DNA of 38,613 bases, taken from positions 1 through 38,613 of the forward strand of contig NZ_LGHL01000060.1 in NCBI RefSeq assembly GCF_001908205.1. The letters are read 5' to 3'. This DNA comes from Bradyrhizobium sp. NAS80.1. Lineage in GTDB: Bacteria; Pseudomonadota; Alphaproteobacteria; Rhizobiales; Xanthobacteraceae. Positions 17,495 through 25,924 of this stretch are shown here, one piece after another (the first letter of the stretch is position 1; each line of letters begins with the position of its first letter). The notes beneath the pieces were generated by a model, which worked only from the letters and a program-made list of their open reading frames with translations, did not search any database and was not told the DNA's origin. A program made the translations under genes and the position numbers.

Positions 17495-17598
17495 GTCATT
17501 CCGGGACGCGCCGAAAGGCGCGGGCCCGGAATCCATCGAGCCGCAGGTTCAGACGGAGAAATGGATTCCGGGTTCGCTCCGCGTCGCCCCGGAATGAC
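17495..17598. repeat. Imperfect palindrome, GTCATTCCGG family
   Basis: Arms 17495-17536 and 17561-17598 are inverted copies (GTCATTCCGGG... and ...CCCCGGAATGAC). Same family as 8541-8636. It lies upstream of the GFA-like gene. Confidence 0.85.
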
Positions 17599-17609
17599 GG
17601 AGGAAGCCC

Positions 17610-17693
17610 GTAGCCCGGATGAGCGAAGCGACATCCGGGGAGATTAGAGGTTCAGACGAAAGTCCCGGATATCGCTACGCTCATCCGGGCTAC
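17610..17693. repeat. Imperfect palindrome, GTAGCCCGGAT family
   Basis: Left arm starts GTAGCCCGGATGAGCGAAGC and the right arm ends with its inverse, GCTCATCCGGGCTAC, around a spacer. It is directly beside the previous repeat and just beyond the stop of the Old Yellow Enzyme gene. Confidence 0.85.
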
Positions 17694-17701
17694 GAAGTCG
17701 C

Positions 17702-18829
17702 CTAGGCCGGCGCCAGTTCGTCATACATGGGATAGTCCGTATATCCCTTCTCCTCACCGCCATAGAACGTCGCGCGATTGTACGGCGTGATCGGGTAGTC
17801 GTGCTCCAGGCGCCGCAGCAAATCGGGATTGGAGATGAAGATGCGGCCGAAGGCGATGATGTCGGCATGGCCGTCGGCGATCGCGGCATTCGCGGTCTCA
17901 CCGGTGAAGCCGCCGGCTGTCATCAGCACGCCGCTGTAGTGCGGACGGAACAGCACCATCGCTGACGGCACGTTCTGCCAGTTGACGTCGGCGCGGCCGG
18001 CGCCGCTGGAACGCGGCTCGATGAAGTGCAGATAGGCGAGACCCAGCTTGTCGAGCGCCTTCACGACGTGGGTGTAGAGCGGCATCGGGTCCGGTTCACC
18101 GGAATCGTTGGCGATGCCATGGGGCGACAGCCGCACACCAACCCGGTTCGCGCCCCAGACGTCGATCGCGGCCTGCGTGACTTCGAGCAGAAGCCGCGCG
18201 CGGTTCTCAATCGAGCCGCCATATTGATCGGTACGCTGGTTGCTGCGCGACTGCAGGAATTGCTCCAGCAGATAGCCGTTGGCCCCGTGGATCTCGACGC
18301 CGTCAAAGCCGGCTGCGAGTGCGTTCTTCGCGCCCTGCCGGAACGCCTCGACAACGCCCTTGACCTCCCCGGTCTCCAGTGCGCGCGGCGTCTCATAGTC
18401 CGAAATCTTGCCGTCGGCGGTCATCGCCTTCATGCCGTCGGCCTTGATCGGAATCGCCGAGGCCGAGACCGGCAGCGCGCCACCATGATACGATGAATGC
18501 GAGACACGGCCGACATGCCAAAGCTGGAGGAAGATGATCCCGCCCTTGGCGTGCACGGCATCCACCACCTTGCGCCAGCCTGCGATCTGCGCCTCGGAAT
18601 AGATGCCCGGCGTCGCCGGATTGCCGCGGCCGTGCGAGAGCACAGGCGACGCTTCCGCAATGATCAGGCCCCCCGGCGTTGCGCGCTGGCCATAATATTC
18701 GGTGTTGAGCGGTCGCGGCGAAAAGCTCTCGCGCTCAGCCCGCATGCGCGTCAGCGGCGCCATCGCGACGCGATGCGCGAGCTTGTACGGACCGACCTGC
18801 AACGGCTTGAACAACGCCTCGAATTTCAT
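17702..18829 (-). CDS. Old Yellow Enzyme family NADH:flavin oxidoreductase (NemA-like)
   Basis: 375 residues, typical for the classical bacterial OYE group. TIM-barrel FMN protein with MAPLTRMRA near the N-terminus, FLQLWHVGRVSH, the active-site pair in GVEIHGANGYLLEQFL (His and Asn), QYGGSIENRARLLLEV, and ADIIAFGRIFISNPDLLRRL near the end. It reduces activated C=C or nitro groups with NAD(P)H. It follows the aldehyde dehydrogenase gene on the same strand, with a hairpin in between, so the two may be transcribed separately. Physiological substrate unknown. Confidence 0.94.
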   Translation of the reverse strand: MKFEALFKPLQVGPYKLAHRVAMAPLTRMRAERESFSPRPLNTEYYGQRATPGGLIIAEASPVLSHGRGNPATPGIYSEAQIAGWRKVVDAVHAKGGIIFLQLWHVGRVSHSSYHGGALPVSASAIPIKADGMKAMTADGKISDYETPRALETGEVKGVVEAFRQGAKNALAAGFDGVEIHGANGYLLEQFLQSRSNQRTDQYGGSIENRARLLLEVTQAAIDVWGANRVGVRLSPHGIANDSGEPDPMPLYTHVVKALDKLGLAYLHFIEPRSSGAGRADVNWQNVPSAMVLFRPHYSGVLMTAGGFTGETANAAIADGHADIIAFGRIFISNPDLLRRLEHDYPITPYNRATFYGGEEKGYTDYPMYDELAPA

Positions 18830-18872
18830 GTGGGCCCCGAATGGCTATGAAAGGATGCGGATCATATAGCGA

Positions 18873-18901
18873 GGGGCGGCCCTTCGAAAAGGCGCCGCCC
18901 C
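18873..18901. terminator. Hairpin after the aldehyde dehydrogenase gene
   Basis: Arms GGGGCGGC and GCCGCCCC around an inner CCTT...AAGG stem. It lies about 50 bp beyond the dehydrogenase stop and before the Old Yellow Enzyme start. There is no T-run, so it is a terminator candidate only. Confidence 0.45.
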
Positions 18902-18949
18902 CTATAAAAGCGGATATTCCCTCCCGCGGAACGTGCGAGAGGATACGTC

Positions 18950-20446
18950 TTACGCCGTCTTGATCCAGACGGCCTTCACGTTGAGATATTCCTCGACATG
19001 CTGCTTGCCGGACTCGCGGCCGTAGCCGCTCATCTTGTAGCCGCCGAAGGGCACGGCCGGGTCCATCGCCTGGTAGCAGTTCACCCAAACCGAACCGGCG
19101 CGCAGGCTCTTGGCAACCGCATGTGCCTTGCTGACGTCGCGCGTCCACAGGCCGGAACCGAGGCCGAACGTGGTGTTGTTGGCGCGCTTGACCAGCTCGT
19201 CCATGTCCTTGAACGCGATCGCGGAGATGACGGGACCGAAGATCTCTTCCTGCGCGATGCGCATGTTGTCCTGGACACCGGCGAACACCGTCGGCGACAC
19301 GAAGAAGCCCTTCGAGAGCGCGCCTTCGGTGACGCGGCCACCGCCGGCGAGCGCCCGTGCGCCTTCCTTCTGGCCGATATCGAGATAGCTGGTGACGCGT
19401 TCGAGCTGCTGCTCCGAGACCAGCGGGCCGATTTGCACGTTGGGATCGAGGCCGTTGCCGACCTGCAGCTTCTTGCCGAACTCGGCGACGCGGCCGACGA
19501 ATTCTTCATAGATCGACTGCTCGACGAACAGGCGCGTGCCGGCGCTGCAGATCTGGCCGGAGTTGGCGAACACCGCCATCGCGGCGCCCGGCACGGCGGC
19601 ATCGAGATCGGCATCCGCGAACACGATGTCCGGCGACTTGCCGCCAAGTTCGAGCGAGACGCGCTTGAGGTTGCCGGCGGAGGCGCGGATGATCGACTGT
19701 CCCGTGACATGCGAGCCGGTGAAGGCGACCTTGTCGACGTCGTGGTGCGAGGCGAGCGCCGCGCCCGCGGTCTCGCCATAGCCGGGTACGACGTTGATGA
19801 CGCCGGGCGGAATGCCGGCTTCCATCGCCAGCTCGGCGATGCGGAGCGAGGTCAGCGGCGCCTCTTCGGCGGGTTTAAGCACCACCGTGCAGCCGGTCGC
19901 GATTGCCGGACCGATTTTCCAGATCGTCGCAGTGAGCGGGCCGTTCCAGGGAATGATGGCGCCGACGACGCCGATCGGCTCCTTCAGCGTGTAGGAGAAG
20001 ATTTCGCCCGGCAGCGAGTTCTCGATGGTCTCACCATGGATCGCGGTGGTCTGGCCGGCGTAATAGCGCAGCATGCCGACGGCGCGCAGACGATAGGCGC
20101 GGGTGCGGCTGAGGGGCGCGCCCATGTCGATCGTATCGAGCTGCGACAATTCGTCGAAATTCTTCTCGACGAGGTCGGCGAGCTTGAGCAGCAGGTTCTG
20201 CCGCTCGAACGGCTTGACCTTGCTCCACGGTCCTTCGAAGGCGCGGCGGGCGGCCGCGACCGCACGATCAATGTCTTCCTTGTCGCCCTCGGCGACGGTT
20301 GCGAGCAATTCGCCGGTGGCGGGGTTATAGGTCTCGAAGCGCTTGCCGGAAGCGGCGTCGACCCACTTCCCGTCGATAAGCATCTGCTTGTAGGACCCGT
20401 TGGCGAACGGATGGCGCGTGATCGGAATAGCCTGCGACACAGCCAT
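18950..20446 (-). CDS. NAD(P)+-dependent aldehyde dehydrogenase
   Basis: 498 residues from the ATG at 20446 (GGGAG upstream); the longer frame to 20641 has a non-family leader. Classical ALDH fold: IPWNGPLTATIWKIGPAIATG, NAD site FTGSHVTGQ, catalytic Glu in LELGGKSPDIVF, catalytic Cys in NSGQICSAGTR, and EEIFGPV. It oxidises aldehydes to acids. The group resembles phenylacetaldehyde and class 1/2 dehydrogenases. The benzoylformate-decarboxylase-like enzyme nearby could supply an aromatic aldehyde. Divergent from the broken SDR gene across about 190 bp. Confidence 0.95.
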   Translation of the reverse strand: MAVSQAIPITRHPFANGSYKQMLIDGKWVDAASGKRFETYNPATGELLATVAEGDKEDIDRAVAAARRAFEGPWSKVKPFERQNLLLKLADLVEKNFDELSQLDTIDMGAPLSRTRAYRLRAVGMLRYYAGQTTAIHGETIENSLPGEIFSYTLKEPIGVVGAIIPWNGPLTATIWKIGPAIATGCTVVLKPAEEAPLTSLRIAELAMEAGIPPGVINVVPGYGETAGAALASHHDVDKVAFTGSHVTGQSIIRASAGNLKRVSLELGGKSPDIVFADADLDAAVPGAAMAVFANSGQICSAGTRLFVEQSIYEEFVGRVAEFGKKLQVGNGLDPNVQIGPLVSEQQLERVTSYLDIGQKEGARALAGGGRVTEGALSKGFFVSPTVFAGVQDNMRIAQEEIFGPVISAIAFKDMDELVKRANNTTFGLGSGLWTRDVSKAHAVAKSLRAGSVWVNCYQAMDPAVPFGGYKMSGYGRESGKQHVEEYLNVKAVWIKTA

Positions 20447-20634
20447 GGCTGCACTCCCTGTGAGGTGATTGATTGGGTTCGATCTGGGCGGGATCGTTAA
20501 GTCGAGAAGAATACAGCGGTGCCGGATAGGCGTAAAGGCGGCGTGGAACGAAGACCTCCCATGCTGACTTGTGCAGGGTCGCGCCCTCGGCATGTTATAG
20601 CAGCACGACCGAAGTCCTCCCCCGGAGACAATCC

Positions 20635-21478
20635 ATGCCACACTCCGCCATCGTCAAAGACAATGTTGCCGTGATCACGGGCGGCGCGTCCGGCATCGGA
20701 TTGGCCGCCGCCATGGCCTTTACGCGCGCCGGCATGAAAGTGTGCATCGCCGATGTCGACCAGACGCGGCTGGCGGAGGCCGCAGCAAAACTGTCATCCG
20801 CAACGAGCGCCACACATGTGATGACGTTCGCGGTCGATGTCAGCAACGCCGAAAGCGTAACGGATCTGGAGCGTGCCGTGCGCGAGCGCTTCGGCGGTAG
20901 CGACATCCTCATGAACAATGCCGGCATCCAGCCCGGCAGCACGCTCTTCGGCGAGCCCAACAACTGGCACCGCGTCATCGACGTCAACATGTGGGGCATC
21001 ATCAACGGCTCCCGCATCTTCGCCCCCAACATGATCGCGCGGCAAGGTCGGCCTGATCATCAATACCGGCTCGAAGCAGGGCATCACCACGCCGCCCGGC
21101 GATCCCGCCTACAATGTCTCCAAAGCCGGCGTGAAGGCGTTCACCGAGGCGCTCCAGCACGAGCTGCGCAACACCAGGGATTGCCGCATCACGGCGCATC
21201 TGCTGATCCCCGGCTTCGTCTTCACCGGCCTGACCGCCAAGGGCCGCACCGAGAAGCCGGCCGGTGCCTGGACGCCGGAGCAGACGGTGGACTTCATGCT
21301 TGCGCGGCTGGAAGCCGACGACTTCTACATCCTCTGCCCGGACAACGACGTGCCGCGCGCTCTCGATGAGAAGCGCATGCTGTGGGCCGCCGGCGATATC
21401 GTCCAAAACCGCCCGCCGCTGTCGCGCTGGCACCCGGATTACGCGGATGCGTTCGCAAAGTTCGTGAAGGGGGAGTAG
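20635..21478 (+). pseudogene. Short-chain dehydrogenase/reductase with internal frameshift
   Basis: The ATG at 20635 has GGAGA upstream. The first frame gives a normal SDR start: TGGASGIG cofactor motif, DVD, NNAG, then MIARQ and nonsense. The second half continues in the next frame from about 21043: LIINTGSKQG (catalytic Ser), YNVSK (Tyr and Lys) and a C-terminus ending FAKFVKGE. The break lies in the CG-rich stretch GATCGCGCGGCAAGG at 21034-21048. Restoring two bases, CG, would give a continuous protein of about 281 residues. As read, the catalytic half is lost. It could be real decay or a base-calling error in a (CG)n run. Confidence 0.88.
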
Positions 21479-21488
21479 GCTTGCACCG

Positions 21489-21716
21489 CTCTCTCCCTCC
21501 CTCGCCCGGTTCTTACGGGGAGAGGGTGGGGTGAGGGACTGCCTCCGCAAACTGCGGTCTGAATAAGTAGAGGGGATCACGCAAAGGGCGGCCGTCGAGT
21601 CGGCTAGACTTTTATCGCGGCAACTCGGTGCCATGCCCCTCACCCGGATCGCACCGGACGATGCTTCGCATCGCCGGGGGCGATCCGACCTCTCCCCGCA
21701 GAAGGGCGGGGAGAGG
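21489..21716. repeat. Intergenic repeat arms of the CCCTCNCCC/GGGGAGAGG type
   Basis: A CTCTCTCCCTCCCTC...GGGGAGAGGGTGGGGTGAGGG segment (21489-21538) and a second arm CCCCTCACCCGGATC...CTCTCCCC...GGGGAGAG (21635-21716) are partly inverse. They frame about 100 bases in which nothing further is recognised. The element separates the SDR remnant from the zinc-ribbon gene. Confidence 0.6.
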
Positions 21717-21725
21717 TTAAGATGC

Positions 21726-21932
21726 CTACAGCGTCTCTTGCTGGTGCCCGCACTGCTTGCAAGCGAACTTGACGCGGTTCTGGCCCTTTTCGGCCTGGAC
21801 CCGGTTCGGCGTGCCGCACTTGCCGCAGACGGCCTCGATACGGGTCGTGCCCTGCTTCACGACGATGGTCTTCTTCTCCATCGATTCGCGGATCAGGCGC
21901 TCGGCCTCTTCACGCAGGGATTGTTTCGACAA
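21726..21932 (-). CDS. Small zinc-ribbon protein
   Basis: 68 residues from a TTG start at 21932 (LSKQSLREEAERLIRES), chosen because GGAGA lies before it; a start at 22016 would add an Arg-rich non-family leader, and an ATG inside (MEKKTIVV) is also possible. Two CxxC pairs (CGKCGTPNRV and CKQCGHQQ, about 18 residues apart) form a probable zinc ribbon, preceded by a charged helix. Function unknown; such proteins often bind nucleic acid or another protein. It stands between two damaged genes. Confidence 0.7.
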   Translation of the reverse strand: MSKQSLREEAERLIRESMEKKTIVVKQGTTRIEAVCGKCGTPNRVQAEKGQNRVKFACKQCGHQQETL

Positions 21933-22157
21933 AGCTCGTCTCCGCCTCTGAAAGCGCGAGAGCCATATCGCACCTGCGTTCAAATCACAATCGGCAATGC
22001 CGACAGACCTCGACAATCACGTCACTTCCTCGACATGCACGGCTTCGGGGTCGAAACAGGATTGGCCGTTGTCACGGGAACCGCGAACGCTGGGATATCG
22101 ACCGGATCGGACGACAGCACGACGAGATGAGTCGCGTTGTTCGCGTCCGAACTATCG

Positions 22158-23515
22158 TCAATTTGCGAAGGGCTGGTCCTTATCGACGACACGCATGAGG
22201 CTTGAGGCGGCTCGCGCCTGCGCGGTCGGAAAGCGCCGCTCCAGGCGCGCCTCACTCGCACGCAGCATTGCCGCGTCGAGCTCGCCCTGCCGCAATCCTT
22301 CCAGCGCGCAGGCAAAAATCCTGTAGAACTGCGCGCCGTCATAGGCGACCAGCAGCAGATCGACGCCAGCGTTGATGGCCTCGACCACCGCCTTGCAGAC
22401 GTCGTGCTGGTAGATCGCGCCCATCACGAGGTCGTCGGTCATCACGACGCCTTGGTAACCCCATTTGTCGCGAATGATCCCGCCGACGACGCGCTTCGAG
22501 CGCGAAGCGGCGCGATCGGGATCGACGGCCGTGAGCGTGATATGGCCGACCATGAGCGCGCTTTGTGAATGCGACAGCACCTCGCGGAACGGGAGCCAGT
22601 CGGTTGCTTCCAACTCCCTAACCGGCGTGTCGAGATTAGCGCTGAAATGATGCGTGTCGGTGCGCACGCGGCCGATGCCGGGAAAATGCTTGAGCGTCGC
22701 GCCGACGCCGGATTCTTCCAGCCCGCGGACATAGGCGCTTGCGATGGTGCCGACGACGGCAGGGTCGCTGGCAATCGCGCGCTGGCCGATCAGCGTGTGG
22801 AAGTCGAGGCGGTTGCGGCGGACTGGCGGCTTGAGGTCGAGCACCGGCGCGAGGTTGAGATTGACGCCGAGACCGGCGAGCTCGCGCCCGTGGATGCGGC
22901 CGAACTCCTCCGCTTTGCTCTGCTGGTCGTCGGGGGCGAGCCCTGCGAGGGTCGCAAGCGCCGGCACCTTTGTCAGCGGCGGCGCAAGATGCCCGACGAT
23001 ACCGCCCTCCTGGTCCGCGGCGATGACCAGCGGCAGCAGGCTAGCTGCGCGCCGCTTGTCCTGCAGCGCTGCGAGCTCGGCCCGGAGTGCCTCGACCGTC
23101 CGGCCCCGGATGTTGTGCCGCGTGACGTAGACGCCGCCGATCAATCCCTGCTCGGCGAGACGCGCGACCTCGGGAAAGGACGAATAGCCGACCATGAAGT
23201 GAGGCCCGAGCTGGCGCGCTTCAGAGGCGCTCGCGCTGAGAACGTCGTGCTTACGCAATTCGAATCTCAGATGCGCGGCCAACATCAACAGCGGCGGCAG
23301 GCACCAGAGCATGACAAGCAGCTTGCCCGCGACGCTGCGCCACCGCTCGCCGCGGAGCAGGATGATGACGATCACGATGCTTGTGATGACAAGCGTGATG
23401 TTTCCGGCGCCGCGCAGCGGGACCAGGTAGGCATCGTTCTTGTTCGCGGCGGCGAATGAACAACGGGCGCGGCGAGCCAGAGCAGGATAAGGCCGATGCG
23501 ACGGAGGAATTGCAT
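22158..23515 (-). pseudogene. Membrane-anchored GH3 (NagZ-like) glycoside hydrolase, frameshifted near the 5' end
   Basis: The body encodes a GH3 barrel with AADQEGGIVGHL, KHFPGIGRVRTDTHH (catalytic His loop) and nucleophile Asp in MTDDLVMGAI, as in beta-N-acetylhexosaminidases that recycle murein fragments. Two membrane helices precede it (NITLVITSIVIVIILL and SVAGKLLVMLWCLPPLLMLAA), unusual for cytosolic NagZ. The natural start, ATG at 23515, gives MQFLRRIGLILLWLAAPVV, a further hydrophobic start, but in a different frame from the body; the frames meet at about 23453-23466. Restoring one base would give about 452 residues. The in-frame start at 23552 yields an implausible leader, so translation as read is doubtful unless an internal start is used. 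Confidence 0.75.
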
Positions 23516-23704
23516 GATGCGTAACGTGCGAGGAGTGGCGAATGCTTCGCACCTATCAAGCCGATTTGCCCCGCGCGAGAGGCAAAAGCGCGCCTGCACG
23601 AAAACTGCAAAAGACTCCTGAAACCGTGCAGACGAAGGTCCCGCCTTCTGCACAAGCACCGTTCAGACTTCGTGATGCTACCCATCACGAAAGGTCTTTC
23701 GGAC

Positions 23705-25207
23705 ATGACGAGCCTGGCTTCCACGATAGCAGCGGACTCCCAACCGATCAGGCACTCCTCAATTCCGGCCAAGCTCGGCCTCGCGCTGGCGCTGGCCGCG
23801 CTCGCCGACTGGCTGTTCTATGGCGAGCGGATCGGGATATCCCTTACGCTCTTTGCGATCGCGACTGCTTGCGTGTCGGTGCTGCTGAATCATTCGGCAC
23901 TGGATCTGCGGCGCGCCATGATCGCCACGGCTATTTTCGTCGCCGGTCTCATGCCGGTCGTCGAGGAGCTCAACACGCTGTCGTTCCTGATCCTCACCGT
24001 GGCGCTGGCCATCGCGCTTCTGTTCGCGACCAATCCCGAGATGACCCGGCTCGCCGAGCGCGCCCGCGCGCTGCGCAACTTCTTCCTGTTCGGTCCCTTC
24101 AGGTTCTTCCCCGAGGCGCTCCAGGTCTTCAACATCTCGGCGTTCACCCGCGGCATTGCACTCTGGCTGCTGCCGGCAACACTCGGCATCGTCTTCGTCG
24201 CCCTGTTCGCCGCGGCCAATCCGGTGATCGAGCAATGGGTATCTCTGCTCAATCCCAAAATCATCCTCGAATATGTCAGCATCCCGCGCGTGCTGTTCTG
24301 GGCCATGATGCTGGCGTTGGTCTGGCCGTTCATCCATGTGCGTTGGCGGCGCAGGAAGGTTGCCGCCCCGGTGGTCGCCGATACCGCCGAGCCGGAGCCG
24401 CTGGCGCCGTTCGTCTCGGCCGAATTCCTTGGACCCTCCACCATTCTGCGCGCGCTGATCCTGTTCAATCTGCTGTTCGCGGCGCAGTCCATCCTCGACG
24501 CGATCTATCTCTGGGGTCATGTGGCGTTGCCGGCCAGCATGACCTATGCGGCCTACGCCCATCGCGGCGCCTATCCGCTGATCGCGACCGCGTTGCTCGC
24601 CGCTGCCTTCGTGCTGGCCGCGATGCGCCCGGGCGGGCCGGCGGAGAAGTCGAAAGTGATCCGCCCGCTGGTCTATCTCTGGGTGGGGCAGAATGTCCTG
24701 CTCGTCGCCTCCTCCATCCTCCGCCTCGACCTCTACGTCGACATCTACATGCTGACCTACTGGCGCATCGCGGCCTTTATCTGGATGGGGCTGGTGGCGC
24801 TGGGGTTGATCCTGATCGTGGCCCGTATCGCGCTGAACCGTTCCAACCGCTGGCTCGTCAGCGCGAATTTGATCGCGTTAACGGTCGTGCTGTACAGTGT
24901 TTCGCTGGTGAACTTCGATGCGTTCATTGCCGACTACAATCTGACCCACAGCAGCGAAATGGCGGGCAAGGGCGTGAAGATCGATGCCAACTACCTCCTC
25001 ACACTTGGGCCGCAGGCGCTGCCTGCACTCGACAAGGTCATCTCGCTTCGCGGCGGCGATTACTGTCTTGCCGGACGCCGAGACCGGCTTGTAGAAACCC
25101 AACGCCTGGACATGGCTTGGCGCGCTTGGGGGTTTCGGAGCTGGCGGCTGCAACGCAGGCTCGACGCGCAAGCGAAGAGCCAGTCCAGTAATCAGCCGGC
25201 CGGTTGA
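23705..25207 (+). CDS. DUF4173 multi-pass membrane protein
   Basis: 500 residues from the ATG at 23705; in-frame GTG 23672 and ATG 23675 are alternatives. About ten or more hydrophobic segments, with a central cytoplasmic-looking basic stretch (VRWRRRKVAAP). FNISAFTRGIALWLLPATLG and LRLDLYVDIYMLTYWRIAAF are characteristic of the DUF4173 family, whose function is unknown. The stop is 12 bp before a response-regulator gene and a histidine-kinase gene follows, so the three look like one operon. It may be a sensor partner or the target of that system; this is inference. Confidence 0.85.
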   Translation: MTSLASTIAADSQPIRHSSIPAKLGLALALAALADWLFYGERIGISLTLFAIATACVSVLLNHSALDLRRAMIATAIFVAGLMPVVEELNTLSFLILTVALAIALLFATNPEMTRLAERARALRNFFLFGPFRFFPEALQVFNISAFTRGIALWLLPATLGIVFVALFAAANPVIEQWVSLLNPKIILEYVSIPRVLFWAMMLALVWPFIHVRWRRRKVAAPVVADTAEPEPLAPFVSAEFLGPSTILRALILFNLLFAAQSILDAIYLWGHVALPASMTYAAYAHRGAYPLIATALLAAAFVLAAMRPGGPAEKSKVIRPLVYLWVGQNVLLVASSILRLDLYVDIYMLTYWRIAAFIWMGLVALGLILIVARIALNRSNRWLVSANLIALTVVLYSVSLVNFDAFIADYNLTHSSEMAGKGVKIDANYLLTLGPQALPALDKVISLRGGDYCLAGRRDRLVETQRLDMAWRAWGFRSWRLQRRLDAQAKSQSSNQPAG

Positions 25208-25219
25208 GCGGAGAGTTTC

Positions 25220-25924
25220 TTGGCGCATCGCATTCTCATCGCCGACGACGAAGGCCACATCCGCGAGGTCATTCGCGTCGCCCTGAAGAAGGCCGGCATG
25301 GACGTGATCGAGGCGCGCGACGGCAAGGAGGCGCTGAGCCGCTTCGCCGCCGACAAGCCCGACCTGATCGTGCTCGACATCGGCATGCCCGAGTTCGATG
25401 GCCTCGACGTCTGCCGCAAGGTGCGCAAGAGCTCCGACGTACCGATCCTGTTCCTGTCGGCGCGCGACGAGGAGATCGACCGCGTGCTGGGCCTCGAAAT
25501 CGGCGGCGACGACTACGTGACCAAACCGTTCAGCCCGCGCGAGCTGGTGGCGCGGGTCAATGTGATCCTGCGCCGCCTCAGCCCGCGCAATGGCGAGATC
25601 AAGGCTGGTCCCACCGCGCTAGCTCAAGGCGGCCTCCTCATCGACCCAGAGCAGCACGCGGCGTCCTTCGCAGGAACGCCGCTGAAGCTGACCGCAATCG
25701 AATTCGGCATCCTGCGCGCGTTCCTGACCCGGCCGACTTCGGTCTTCAACCGCGAGCAGCTGATGCGGGCGGCCTATCAACTCAACATCCAGGTCTCCGA
25801 CCGCACCATCGACAGCCATATCCGCAACATCCGCGCCAAGCTCGCGGCGCAGAATTGCGACAACGTCATCGAGACCATCCACGGCGTCGGCTTCAAGCTC
25901 GGCCGCTGCGAGAAAGAGGCATGA
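25220..25924 (+). CDS. OmpR/PhoB-family response regulator
   Basis: 234 residues, TTG start at 25220 with GGAGAG upstream. Receiver domain with acidic pair Asp9/Asp10, phospho-acceptor Asp53 in LIVLDIGMPEFDG, Ser80 and Lys102 in VTKPFSP. C-terminal winged helix (LKLTAIEFGILRAFL ... RTIDSHIRNIRAKL). It is controlled by phosphorylation from the kinase whose ATG overlaps its stop (ATGA at 25921-25924). Target genes are not visible; the adjacent DUF4173 gene is a candidate. Confidence 0.95.
   Translation: MAHRILIADDEGHIREVIRVALKKAGMDVIEARDGKEALSRFAADKPDLIVLDIGMPEFDGLDVCRKVRKSSDVPILFLSARDEEIDRVLGLEIGGDDYVTKPFSPRELVARVNVILRRLSPRNGEIKAGPTALAQGGLLIDPEQHAASFAGTPLKLTAIEFGILRAFLTRPTSVFNREQLMRAAYQLNIQVSDRTIDSHIRNIRAKLAAQNCDNVIETIHGVGFKLGRCEKEA

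Noticed and set aside
18998..20500. Plus-strand reading frame of 500 codons opposite the aldehyde dehydrogenase
   Set aside because: Antisense to a gene with all ALDH motifs; no domain or signal of its own.
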